Program-made: the position numbers and the translations under genes
The notes under the pieces: generated by a model
Database searches by the model: none
Seen by the model: the letters and a program-made list of their open reading frames with translations, nothing else
What the model was told of the DNA's origin: nothing
Assembly: GCA_024291935.2 (NCBI GenBank)
Contig: JAGTYA010000024.1
Coordinates: forward strand, 5,332,001-5,396,000
DNA length: 64,000 nucleotides
Source of the DNA: Okapia johnstoni
Lineage: Eukaryota; Chordata; Mammalia; Artiodactyla; Giraffidae
Reading direction: 5' to 3'
Part shown: one piece after another, positions 34,685 to 44,720 of the stretch
Numbering within the stretch: the first letter of the stretch is position 1
Layout of the letters: the number at the start of each line of letters is the position of its first letter

Positions 34685-34960
34685 GTCTAGGCTTCAACAC
34701 ATATTTGCTAGACATCTACCTGGTGTCAGGTCCCATTAAGGCACTGGATGGGCTGGAGGGAGTGATACAGCTATGGGACTATTGCCACTGGTGGGTAAGT
34801 GGAGACCTAGTAAAGGAGAGGGGCTGGGCCATGCACCCAGTCAGTGAGGCAGGAGGACCAGCTCACTTTCTGCCCAAGCTGCCCTTCCAGGCTGCTTCTG
34901 TCCTTGTTGTGAGGCTTCAGGGACACCTGGGAATGTGATGCGATGATCATGTAGCTGGGA
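34685..34960 (-). repeat. L2 LINE relic
   Basis: cttcaacacatatttgcta, gacatctacctggtgtcag and ggcactggatgg follow antisense L2. The downstream part is weak. Confidence 0.5.
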
Positions 34961-35149
34961 AGTAGGAGGCACAGGCCAGGACTGTGGGTGCTGGGAGGGG
35001 CACTCTTGTAGGCTGCCCGGGGGCATCCATCAGGACAACTTTTCAGGAAGGTGATTGGGTAATCAAGACCCTGACCCAGGGAAATATGACTGCTCTGGAT
35101 TCCACAGCAGGAATCTGTCCTGAGGATGCTGTCAGGGACTCTGCACACG
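34961..35149. other. Unassigned
   Basis: No feature recognised. Confidence 0.35.
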
Positions 35150-35412
35150 GGGCCCAGAATGTTCATCATAGCCTGATGTGCATAAGAGAAAAGCCTGAAA
35201 TCCTCCAAGTGCCTGGCAGGCGAGGATGGCGGGATAAATTATGGCGCATCTAAATGAGGTACAATTGCGAAGCTATTAACATCATGCTTTTGAGGAATTT
35301 TCAGTGATGTGAGAAAATGCTGATGATGTATGGTGAGTTTATAAAAAAAAAAAAAGAACCTGAATAGCTGAATAAATGTATGATCCCAATTACATAAAAT
35401 TCAATATGTACA
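35150..35412 (+). mobile_element. Old L1 3' region
   Basis: cctgaaatcctccaagtgc, gataaattatggcgcatct, gaagctattaacatcatgc and atgatcccaattacataaa follow the shared 3' region of old mammalian L1 elements. An A13 run lies inside. Confidence 0.6.
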
Positions 35413-35415
35413 GAA

Positions 35416-35529
35416 TGAAAGATAAGAAGGACGGGGAGGAGGAGGGTGGGAAGGGGGAGCAGAGAGAAGAGGAGGAGGGGGAGGAAGAGGAACAAAGGGG
35501 AAGAGGAAGGAGAAGATGATGGGGGCGGG
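35416..35529. repeat. Polypurine tract
   Basis: About 114 bp of almost pure A/G with GGA/GAA texture on the plus strand. Capable of triplex formation in principle. Confidence 0.92.
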
Positions 35530-35574
35530 GTGAGCTGCCTCCTGTGGTCCAGCGTTGGCTGTGTACCATGAGTA

Positions 35575-35709
35575 TACTTTGGTTCCCAGCGTCCCTGCTG
35601 GGCAGTGCTGTCTATTTCATTTTACAGAGAGGAGAGTGAGGACAGAGAGGCTAAGTGATATGGCCAATGTCATGAACCTAAGACACAGAGCCTGGACTTG
35701 AAGTCATTT
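35575..35709 (-). repeat. MIR SINE
   Basis: tttcattttacagagagga, gagaggctaagtgatatgg and ccaatgtcatgaac are antisense MIR. The next SINE inserted at its edge. Confidence 0.72.
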
Positions 35710-35718
35710 CTGGCTGAC

Positions 35719-35943
35719 CTGGCCTTCCCCAGTGGCTCAGTGGTAAAGAATCTGTCTGAAACACAGGAGACAAAGGAGATAAGGGTTCAATCCCTGGGTC
35801 AGGAAGATCCCCTGGAGGAGGAAATGGCAACTCACTCCAGTACTCTTGCCTGGAGAATCCCATGGGCAGAGAAGCCTGGCGGGCTCCAGTCCAGGGGGTG
35901 ACAAAGAGGCAAGACAGGACTGAAGTGACTGAGCATGCCCGCA
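35719..35943 (+). mobile_element. Bov-tA SINE with 9-bp TSD
   Basis: Sense copy with head ggccttccccagtggctcag and complete arm. A perfect duplication ctggctgac lies at 35710-35718 and 35944-35952. An internal acaaaggagataa insertion sits between the two promoter-like boxes. Confidence 0.97.
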
Positions 35944-36089
35944 CTGGCTGACTCAAGCCCTGAATATTTGCTAAGCTGGGGGAGCTGAGGCAGGTCTGAG
36001 GCTGGGATATTCAGTCTCAGGGTTCAGGTTTACTAGATGGTTGTGAAAGGAGAATCAAGCTTTACAAGGGTGTGGTGGCTGCAGATTCT

Positions 36090-36215
36090 GTCTCCTCTCT
36101 GAGGTTGGAACCACCATCAACTCCATTTTACAGATAAGAAGGTTGAGGCAGTGTCTCGGTGTTCTAGGCAAATTGTGAAGGTGGCATTTGGAGCCAGGTC
36201 TGTAAGCTGTGCTCC
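36090..36215 (-). repeat. MIR fragment
   Basis: ccaccatcaactccatttta, cagataagaaggttgaggc and ggcaaattgtgaaggtggc follow antisense MIR. Confidence 0.65.
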
Positions 36216-37017
36216 TGTCTCTAGTTCAAGCTGCCAGGATTCCACACATCTCCTTCTGGGGAGAGGAGAGGACTCCTTGTCCCTATTGGTGGCCTCATGA
36301 AGTGTTCCCCTCCTACAGGAAGCCCGGATGACTCCACTTGCCTGGATCTGCCCCATTAAGAGTCCTTAGCGTTCATCAATGAGTCTCCCTAAAGTGGAGC
36401 TACTTTGTTAGGGACGGATGGCTGAGACACTGCCTGGAAACCCAGCCTGTAGCTCATCAGAGTGCTTCTGCACTGGACATCTCACCCAATATCCAATATC
36501 CAAGAATGGCAAACGGAAGGCACCTTTGTTCAAGGACTCCTCAAATGCAGGGTCTTCCCCAGTTCACCCCACCTCCCCTCTCCCTGCCCATCCAGAAGCT
36601 TCTGGGGAAATTATCCCTCTGTCTGCTCACTGGCTCACAAGTGAGGACCCGTGATGAGTCCCCCGTGTCTCCAAGTGCTCCCTGGCTTTATCTTCTCTGC
36701 CTCCTCTCATCCACTGCTTGTGCTGATGGATCAGGGTGTTTTGATCTGAAATCTGTTGCAGCAGTTTGAGCAGGTGAGTGAGGCTCATGGGAAAGAGGGA
36801 ACTGAACACTGGCCCCATCCCTGAGCTCACCCCTCTCTGTCTCCTCCTCTCTGTTCCTGAGTGACTCAGGCAGGAGGCTTTGATGGGGGCCATGATGTAC
36901 TTTGGCCATTGGACTCCCAGCCAATTCTGACGCAGTCCATACTACATGCATTCACGGGGGGATGTCGAGGATGCTGGGAGAATTTAGCTAACTCTGTGCA
37001 TGTGTGTGTGTATAATC
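36216..37017. other. Unassigned sequence
   Basis: No gene or repeat recognised. Frames on both strands at 36418-36951 are chance. Confidence 0.4.
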
Positions 37018-37025
37018 CTTTAGAA

Positions 37026-37219
37026 CAGGGGTCCCCAACCTCTGGGATTTAATGCCTAACGATCTGAGGTGGAGCTGATGTAATAATCATAGAAATAAAG
37101 TGCACGATAAGTGTAATGCCCTTGAATCATCCTGAAACCATCCCCCTCCCTGGTCTGTGGGAAAAATCGTCTTCCACAAAATCAGTTCCTGGTGCCAAAG
37201 AAAGGTTGGGGAACTGCTG
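37026..37219. mobile_element. hAT nonautonomous DNA transposon with intact ends
   Basis: Terminal inverted repeats are visible: caggggtccccaacct at the left and the complement of aggttggggaactgctg at the right. An 8-bp duplication typical of hAT flanks it: ctttagaa at 37018-37025 and ctttacaa at 37220-37227, one mismatch. Internal strings (gatctgaggtggagctgat, cttccacaaaatcagttcc) agree with a common mammalian MER element. It is about 194 bp and has no transposase. Confidence 0.9.
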
Positions 37220-37227
37220 CTTTACAA

Positions 37228-37390
37228 AGCACTTTTTTTCCCCCTATCCCTTCTCTGCCCACAGAAGCTGAAGGAATTATCAGTCCTGCTTTACAGATGA
37301 CAGAGCTGGGACAGAGAGGCAAGCTGTTTGCTCTCAGAATTTCCAACTAGTTGGTACTGGCAGGTAGAATTGAACTCAGGATTGACTGAT
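37228..37390 (-). repeat. MIR fragment
   Basis: gaattatcagtcctgcttt, acagatgacagagctggga and cagagaggcaagctg follow antisense MIR. Confidence 0.6.
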
Positions 37391-38329
37391 AGGAAATCAC
37401 TGGAGGGGAGGGGGAGTGAGGTCACAGGTAGGGATGCCAGAGTCCCCAGTACAATCATGGTCCCCCCAAATCAATGCTTGTTGATCCCAGTCTCCTTCAG
37501 GGGGGCTCCCAGCTTCCTTCCAAACACCCCAAATCACAGAGCAAAGGCTCCCCCCCTCCCAACGCTGCCAACCAAGGGCAGCTTTTATACTGAAGTTCTT
37601 TTCTCGAATGAGCTGAAATTCTCCTCTTCATTCATTGGTCAAGCATATTGATGCAGACTATCTGCCAGGGTCCAGGCCCAAGGATACTGCAGCGAGCAGG
37701 CAGACACGCCTCCATGGACCTAAATTTGCTCCAAGAAATATACACAGATGAGGAAAAAACCAAGGGTCCTGGGGGAGAAGGCATTGATATTGGGTCACTT
37801 CTTGCCACCACGGGGGACCGTCCACTCCTTTGTCTGATCCATGGCTGTTCAGGAGGAGGCACCCCCTAGGTTACCCTGGGTTGCTCTGAGGTGTCTGCTC
37901 AACCTCAGGCTCCCCGAGTGTCAGAGAATCTTCTCTGCCTTTGGATGGCGAGGTCTCCCAGCTCTCTCCATAGCCATGTATTTGGCTTCCTGCTGCAGCC
38001 ACCATAAAAGGCAGAGTCTGCAAAGCTAATCTGATCTCTGCCTTCCCTCCCCTTCGCCAAAAAGTTAATTGATTTTGCAATTAAAAAATGCAGAGAATGG
38101 GCGGTGCAATCAATTTTATGAAAACTTGCTCAGTAATGAAGTGTTTACTTCCAAATGGCGCACTTTCTCCGCATATCAATCTGGGCCTCTCACACAGTGT
38201 GAAAACAAAACTCTCCTGCCTTACTTCTCGGGCTCTCATGCATTTTTACGCTGGGTCCTGGAAGAACTTTGAGGCATCATTTAATTCCGGCTCCCTGGCT
38301 CTCTTTTATGGGCAAAGATAATTTTCTCT
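37391..38329. other. Unique sequence with a candidate conserved block
   Basis: The block at 38080-38275 is AT-rich, keeps several CpGs (gggcggtgc, atggcgcactttctccgc, tctcggg, ttacgctgg) and matches no repeat I know. The rest is unassigned. Confidence 0.35.
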
Positions 38330-38420
38330 GTCTTAGAGAAGAAGAGACTGAGGGTCAGGGAGGTCAAGGTGCACAGTGAGGTGGGGCAGAGGAGAGAATC
38401 CAATCACAGGCTTCTCCGGC
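38330..38420 (-). repeat. Weak MIR fragment
   Basis: gaagagactgagggtcagg and ggtcaaggtgcacagtgag. Highly worn. Confidence 0.45.
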
Positions 38421-38529
38421 TTCTGGCTTCACTGCTCTGCCTGTCCCCCTGCATAGTAGAAACCAGAAAAGTGTGAGCTCAAAGAGAGAGCAGGAGTCCT
38501 TTCTCCAAACAAAGCAGCCTGACATATTT

Positions 38530-38720
38530 AGTGCCCACCTATGCCAGTTCCACACTGGGTCCTCAACCTACATCACCACATCCTTCCCTCACGACAGCCT
38601 TCCAAGGGGGTGTCACGTTCCAGTTTTACAGATGAGGAAACAGAGCATCAGAGAAGTTCAGTAGCCTGCCCAAGCTTGCACAGCACAGACCTCCTGGCCA
38701 ACCTTTAGGGCAGGTAAGTT
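38530..38720 (-). repeat. MIR SINE
   Basis: ccagttttacagatgagga, aacagagcatcagagaagt and gcctgcccaagcttgcaca. Good antisense core. Confidence 0.82.
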
Positions 38721-38784
38721 GCAAATGGAGGTGGGAGGTCAGTTCTGTGTGTACTTGTGGGAAGAGCACAGGCTTTGGCAGGCA

Positions 38785-39370
38785 TCCATCCATTAAAACC
38801 ACTTATTAATTTGGTCATTTAGTAGACAGGTATTGATTGTCTATGTGACAAGGTGTATTCCCAAGTGGTACAGTGGTAAAGAATCTGCCTGCTAATGCAG
38901 GAGATGCAAGAGACATGGGTCTGACCCCTGGGTTGGGAAGATTTCCCTAGAGGAGGAAATGGAAGCCCATTCTTGCCAGAACAATCTCCTAGACAGAGGA
39001 GCCTGGTGGGCTACAGTCCATGGGGTTGCAAAGAATCGGATGTGACTGAGTACACAGACACACACATACACGTGTGTGATGTAAGAAGATCTGTGCTAGG
39101 ATTCAGCAATGAGCAAAGCAGACCAGACCCACCCTCATGGGGCTCACAGGTTGGGAAATGGGGAGAGATAAACTCAATGAACAATCATGAAATAAATGTA
39201 AAATATGGCAGGACGGACAAGACGACACCGATGGAACCATGAGAGCCTGTGGTAAGAGCTCTGATCTGGTCACAGAGGGCTTCCTGGAAGATGTGACACT
39301 GGAGTGAGATCAGAGGCTTGGAAGCCACTTGTTGGAACCTCGTGGAGTGAGCTTGCCTGTGTGCTGGGTA
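38785..39370 (-). repeat. L2 LINE relic split by a SINE
   Basis: Left 38785-38854 and right 39071-39370 (ggattcagcaatgagcaaa, ctcatggggctcacaggtt, cttcctggaagatgtgaca) form one antisense L2 interrupted by Bov-tA. Confidence 0.68.
38855..39070 (+). mobile_element. Bov-tA SINE nested in L2
   Basis: Sense: cagtggtaaagaatctgcc, head to arm (gcctggtgggctacagtcc), tail passing into an ACAC-rich end. Confidence 0.92.
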
Positions 39371-40384
39371 TCTGGGCAAGCTGATGATTGCAATCCTGGA
39401 AATCCTAAGATTCTGTAATCTAACATGAGGTTCAAATTCTGTCATTCTGACCCAGTATTTTCAAAGTCTATTAAAGAAAAAAGTTTAAGACTTGAGAATC
39501 TAAGGTCCTGGGATTCTGACTCAAGTTTTGACATTTGGAGTCTATTAAGTGAAGTCCCGGGAATTGAAGACTCTGGGACCTGAGAGACTGTCAGTCAGGT
39601 CCTTGGAGGCTGAGATTCCTATGTGGAGGCTTTTGCTGCTGGAGAAGCACCTGCCAAGATCTTTTATCGACCGGACATGAGCTTTCTCTGGCTCGAAAGT
39701 GGATGCCTATGCAGCTCTTTGTGGCATGGAGAATGCAAATTTATTCTGCAGTCCTGGCATCAGCTGGTTGCTTTATCTGCACGTTCCAGTTTCCAGAATA
39801 AATATTAGAAGATAAGTGTGTGGAGATTTCCTGTGTGTACATGAGTTAATTCCTCCAGCCAGGGGCTCGTCCAGACATGGATTTTAACACAGGGCACCAT
39901 TCTCGCACTCACTGCTGGTGACTGGGCTGCAGCGAGCCCAGCAGGGGGACGAGGCCTCTGTGTGCTGAGGCTTCAGGCCCAGGGTGGACGAGGCAGGAGG
40001 GAGGGCACCCCAGCAGGTCTGGGCCGTGTGTGTGGATGGGGCCATTCTTCACAAGCATCTGGGGGTCTCCGCATGAACCCCTGGGTCTGGGCTCACCCAG
40101 GGCTGGTATGGAGGACGCTCCCCAGGGGGGTGGGAGGGAGGGGGAAGCACCCACCACGGGTCAGACACTGCATTGACCCTGGGTGGGCTCCGCAGTGAGA
40201 CAAGGCAGAGCTCACCAGCTCAGTCCTGTGACCTCTTCCCAATCCTCTTGGATTCAGTTTCTTCGGGGACCGAGGGTCTGACAATCCCAGTCTTCCCAGT
40301 GGTTCAGAGGGTCAGAGGAAACCCCCAGGACTGAGGCAGGTAATGAGCATCAGTCCCATAGCTCATAGCTCTCATCACTTTGGT
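39371..40384. other. Unassigned, with an internal imperfect repeat
   Basis: At 39405-39590 two imperfect copies share attctgac ... tctattaa words about 65-70 bp apart. A near-match to the CTCF core (ccagcagggggacgag) starts at 39937. No gene is recognised. Confidence 0.4.
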
Positions 40385-40530
40385 GGGGGCGGGCGCTGCT
40401 TCAGCGCTTCACACAGGCTCCCTGCACCTTCAGCCCAGGGAGGGTGGGGCGCTGTCATCACCCCACTTCACAGAGGAGGAAACGAAGGCACAGGGAGGTA
40501 AGTGACTTGCCTGATATCAGACCGCTGCTC
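40385..40530 (-). repeat. MIR SINE
   Basis: gctgtcatcaccccacttc, acagaggaggaaacgaagg and ggtaagtgacttgcctgat. Clear antisense MIR. Confidence 0.78.
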
Positions 40531-40955
40531 TAAGAACCTGTGAACAGATGTAGAAACATTTAAGTTTTCCTAGCAACCATCCTAGCCAGGTGCCCAGGAA
40601 CCAGCCACACTTCAGCCTGTCCCGAGGGCCAGTCCCTTGTCCTGCTGTAATGGATGCTCGGGTTGTAGCCAGAAGAGAGTGAGATGCAGGTGATGCCCCC
40701 AGGCCTTTGCTCCTGCTGCGCCCTCTCCCTGGAACACCCCCTCCCCCCCATCCCTATTTATCTGGGAAACTTCCACCCACAAGATTTTGTCATTCCCTGA
40801 GGTCACAGGCCCAGCAGCAGGAAGCAGGCTGGAGGCTCTGAGCCCGCTCCAGGCTTCCAGGAACCCCTGTGGGGTGAATGAAGGAGCGGTTCCCTCTGGG
40901 GGCTCTAAGGTGCCCCCTCCCTTCATCCATATCAGTCCCTGCTTCCTTCCTGCAG
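40531..40955. other. Unique sequence ending in an acceptor-like tract
   Basis: No repeat seen. The last 30 bases form a polypyrimidine stretch ending tgcag at 40951-40955. Confidence 0.4.
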
Positions 40956-41253
40956 CCCCGAGACGCCTCCTCTGTCACAAACCCCAGCACGGCCGCTTAG
41001 TCGTGTCAGTTAACTATGAACGGATCACAGGAGCCTTACCTGAGATTTACGAGGACACGCTTAGGCACCAGGTGATTAACTCAAAACAACAGGCGATACA
41101 CGTGGAACGTGCTAACCCACGAGCCTGGCCGGCGGCCTTTCAATCCCTGTACGTCCCCTCAGAGATTCAGCGGTGGCCGGCGGCCCAGCTCCTATCGATT
41201 AGCAAGCTGTTAAACATTTATGACAAGTTGGAATTAATTGGCCTCAGTGAGGG
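40956..41253 (+). other. CpG-retaining exon-like or enhancer-like block
   Basis: A 298-bp block bounded by an acceptor-like ttccttcctgcag (ending 40955) and a donor-like ggg/gtgagtt (gt at 41254-41255). One plus frame is open throughout, from an unlikely start upstream of 40956 to a stop at 41255-41257, just past the donor. The product (for example YERITGALPEIYED) is not recognised, and length 298 is not a multiple of three. CpGs are dense: about 30 in 40981-41460, in a genome region otherwise poor in them. The DNA holds crowded regulatory-looking words (cacgtg, ggtgattaac, atcgattag, taattgg). It matches no repeat I know. A conserved enhancer or a non-coding exon is as likely as a coding exon. 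Confidence 0.4.
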
Positions 41254-41584
41254 GTGAGTTTGACTCGGTCTGAGATTCCGTGGCCCCGACGAGGTGAGCC
41301 TGGAAGCGGGAAACTCTGTAAAGGAAGCACCAGCCACTCGGACGCTGGAGCCACCGTCCCTCCAGGCTCTCCTGGGTCTGTCCCGGCCGGGTTCAGGCTG
41401 CCGGCCTCACTCACCCGCACCCTGGCCCCAGCTTCTCATCTCGCAGGCTCTGACCCTCCCTTCTGCCCCAGTGGCAGACGGTCCCCGGTCTTTCCTCACA
41501 GAGACTTGGAGACCAGGAGAGGCTTGGCCTGACCAGACCTGGGAGACAGTCAGACGGAAGAGCCAGGCAGGGTTGAGGAGAAAG
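41254..41584. other. CpG-rich continuation
   Basis: CpG density stays raised to about 41460, then falls. Otherwise unassigned. Confidence 0.4.
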
Positions 41585-42000
41585 AGATGGAAATAAGCGA
41601 GGTGGAGGGGGGCGGTACAGGGAGGAACTGGGCCCCAGAGGTGGGTGGGCCTCATCCAGCCAACTTGGGACTGTGCTCCTCGGTGTGTTCAGAGGCCTGG
41701 AGGGGAGACGGAGCGTGATGGGAATAGGAAACAGCACATGGACCAGAGTGGCTACAGGGTGGAGACCGGGGCAACGAATCCTGGATGAGGCCAGAGAGAC
41801 AGGCTCCAGCCACACAGGGCCTTGAAGGCCCCAGTCAGGTGCCTGCTCTGCATCTCAGGGATGGAGGAGGTCACTGAGGGGAGATGACAAAAGGCAAGGT
41901 CTTGGGAGAAGCTTGGGGCAGTTCTTGTTGGAAACAATGGGGATGGGCCCAGCCTCCCTCGCAAGGACGTGGTCGGTGCACCTGTCACGAGGCTCAGGCC
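41585..42000 (-). repeat. L2 LINE relic
   Basis: gaaacagcacatggaccag, gagagacaggctccagcca and cagggccttgaaggcccca follow antisense L2. Confidence 0.58.
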
Positions 42001-43034
42001 TCAGAAGGCCCCTCACAGGTAGTGGCTCCAGACACACCAGAGTCACATGTTTCACAAGTTCTGGGAACGAGCCTCTGCTCTCAGGACCTGCCTAGCCATA
42101 TATCCATGAGAAGCAGTCTTCAAGAAATAGTCTGAATTACATGAGGCAAACCCACAAACTCTGAAGCCCTGAGAGGGGAAGGCTTTGCTGCTGCCATTGG
42201 TAAGCGCTTCAGGGGTTCTCTATCATGACTACTCAGCCTTGGAGAGATCAGGAAAGCAGAACCCCAATAGCATGGGCACCAGCAACATGATCTATTATCC
42301 AGAGGGCAGGGGAATAGGGCAAACAAGCTCGTACCTCCCAACACGGAGCCCAGTCAATGTGCGGGTAGCCAGTCACACTGCCACGTAGATGCCTTAACAT
42401 TTAAACAGTTCCCAAACGGGGTTCAGGGGAACGCTAGTTTTGGCTAGTGATAGTGGTTGCTCCAAGAACATAGGCTTATTACATGGTCGAAGAAGTTGGA
42501 AGAACATTATAATCACACACATTTGTGGGCTGAAGTCTAGATGTCCTGCAGACGGAGAAGACACTTCAAAAGAAGAAACAAAGATGTACTCCCAATCCTT
42601 TCATAAAAGGAGTTTGCTCCCTCTCTGGAAAAAGTAAGAATGACACAATTTCACTGTAAAAGACAGGCCTTTTCAAAAAGAATAATTGGCAACCTTATAC
42701 CGACAGACTGCCTTGACCTGATTTTTCTCATTTTGCTGAGAGGCTGTGACAATTTCAGCCCAAGCTGCCCTGACCCCAGGTTCAAGTCCGTGCACTGGCT
42801 CAGTCAGAACTGGGGCACCCTCTGCCATTGTTCCCTCCAGAGTCCGAGGGGACCCAGCGTGAGGCATTTACTCCATGGATTTAATGTCACCCCCTCCACA
42901 CAGGTCCACCCAGACCTGCCCAGACCTGCCCCTCCACCGTATGTGCTGGGCTTGGAGTTCTGGCCCCACCAGGCCCAAGCCTTGGATCCATGTGGCAAAA
43001 GCAGACTGAAAGAGCATCAACTGTGAGTCAAGAA
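42001..43034. other. Unassigned sequence
   Basis: No repeat or gene is recognised. The 128-codon frame at 42640-43026 has no domain. Confidence 0.4.
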
Positions 43035-43150
43035 AGCAAGTCCTGGTCTCTGTTTTATCAGTGACCCTGGGCAGGTCACATCCCCACCTTGGGCCTCAGT
43101 TTCCCCAACTGTCCCAGGAAGGGTTGGACTGAATGATTTCCTGGTTCCTG
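43035..43150 (+). repeat. MIR SINE
   Basis: accctgggcaggtcacatc, gggcctcagtttccccaac and gaagggttggactgaatga give a sense MIR. Confidence 0.75.
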
Positions 43151-43445
43151 CCTCCTCTGCTGGCTCAACAGATGGTGGTTCTGGGCAGTGAGGCCTTGCT
43201 TAGATCTGCATAGGAAAACAACATGCATCCTAACATAATGGTCTCTCCTTGGAAGATGAGAAAGAACAGACTCTGGCCTGATTATGAATTGTGAACCCCA
43301 GGACCAGAATCAGAAAGGCACAGCTTCATGCCAGTTAGTGCTGGCCTGGTACAGAGACGGCTGGTTCCCAGTGTGAGTGGAGCGGGCTGAAGCCCCAAGC
43401 CAAACACAGGTGCCCTCCTCAGAGATGAGGGTTTTAGGATTAACT
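43151..43445. other. Unassigned
   Basis: No feature recognised. Confidence 0.4.
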
Positions 43446-43452
43446 AAGCCAG

Positions 43453-43587
43453 CAAGAAGGAAATGGCAACCCACTCCAGTACTCTTGCCTGGAGAATCCC
43501 ATGGACAGAGGAGCCTGGTAGGCTACAGTCCACAGGGTCGCAAAGAGTTGGACATGACTGAGAGACTTCACTTTCACTTTCACTTTC
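43453..43587 (+). mobile_element. Bov-A SINE arm with 7-bp TSD
   Basis: Sense monomer from caagaaggaaatggcaaccc to (ctttca)n. Duplication aagccag lies at 43446-43452 and 43588-43594. Confidence 0.94.
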
Positions 43588-43594
43588 AAGCCAG

Positions 43595-43949
43595 GGAGAA
43601 GGAGAGAAGGCCCTCCTGGAAGACAGAGCCCTGGGGGACATGGCCAGCCAGAAGGCTGACATCTGATAACAAGAGAGGAAGTGAGAAGGAGCAGGGTGTC
43701 ATCACCACCACCATCATCAGAATAATAGCTAAGAACGGTCATGAGCCTGCTATGTCCCCACCCCCTTCTCAGAGCTCTGTAAGCAGCAAGCCCAGGGCAC
43801 AGCGCACAGTGAGTGTCCACGAGGCTGGGCTGATGAATCCAGCAGCCACCAGTGAGATCGATTTTTGGTCTGTTTGAAACCATATCTCATGTTTATGGTA
43901 TCTGACTACTAAGAGTGAGATTGGAAGAGAAAGTGGTTTACCAGGGGGA
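43595..43949. other. Unassigned, possibly MIR-containing
   Basis: A MIR-like patch near 43700-43790 (gctatgtccccaccccctt) is weak. The overlapping frames are SINE read-through. Confidence 0.35.
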
Positions 43950-44475
43950 AGAATGTGGATCAGGGATAGCTTGGGAGTTTGGGATCAGCATGTACACACT
44001 GTTATACTGAAAACCAATAACCCACAGGGACCTACTGTATAGCACAAGGAAGTCTGCTCAATATTACATACAGCCAAAATGGGATATTCATTGGAAGGAC
44101 TGATGCTGAAACTCTAATACTTTGGCCACTTGATGCGAAGAACTGACTTATTTGAAAAGACCCTGATGCTGGGAAAGATTGAAGGCAGGAGAAGAGGAGG
44201 ACGACAAAGGATGAGATGGTTGGATGGCATCACCGACTCAATGGACATAAGTTTAAGTAAGCTCCCGGAGTTGGTGATGGACAGGGAAGCCAGGCCTGCT
44301 GCAGTTGCATGGGGTCAGACTGAGCAACTGAACTGCACTGAAATGGGAAAATAATTTGAAAAAGAATATTTACAGGTATATGTATGACTGAATCACTTTG
44401 CTACTCACCTGAAACTAATATAACATTGTTACTCAACTATACTCCAGTATAACATAAAAACGTGTTTTGTTTTTT
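43950..44475 (+). mobile_element. L1 LINE 3' end, split by BovB
   Basis: Left part (gggacctactgtatagcac) and right part (tcactttgctactcacctg, aactaatataacattgtta, caactatactccagtata) form a sense L1 3' end ending near a T run at 44471. BovB sits in the middle with its own duplication. Confidence 0.88.
44085..44340 (+). mobile_element. BovB LINE 3' fragment with 8-bp TSD, nested in L1
   Basis: Sense BovB 3' terminal 256 bp: ttggaaggactgatgctga to cagactgagcaactgaact. Perfect duplication aaatggga at 44077-44084 and 44341-44348. Shows BovB activity after this L1 arrived. Confidence 0.97.
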
Positions 44476-44599
44476 TTTTAAAGAAGAAAAAGTGGAGAGC
44501 TCCCTGGAATTAGAAAGCGTTAGTTTGATTCAGGAAGTACAGTTGCCATCCTTGAAAACCTCATCACCCCTTGAAGGAAGCTGCCCTAGGAACAAGGAA
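44476..44599. other. Unassigned
   Basis: No feature recognised. Confidence 0.35.
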
Positions 44600-44720
44600 C
44601 AGCATACAACCTTCCCTGTTCTTACTGCTCCCGCTCTTCATGGAGGAGATGGAGTCCCAGAGAAGTCAAGTAATTTGCCTAATATCACAGAGCAAGACCA
44701 AGCCCCAGACTTCTGCCACT
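44600..44720 (-). repeat. MIR fragment
   Basis: gaggagatggagtcccaga, gaagtcaagtaatttgcct and aatatcacagagcaagacc follow antisense MIR. Confidence 0.65.

Noticed and set aside
39937..39952. Second CTCF site ccagcagggggacgag
   Set aside because: It misses the invariant GGC of the core; only a near-match.
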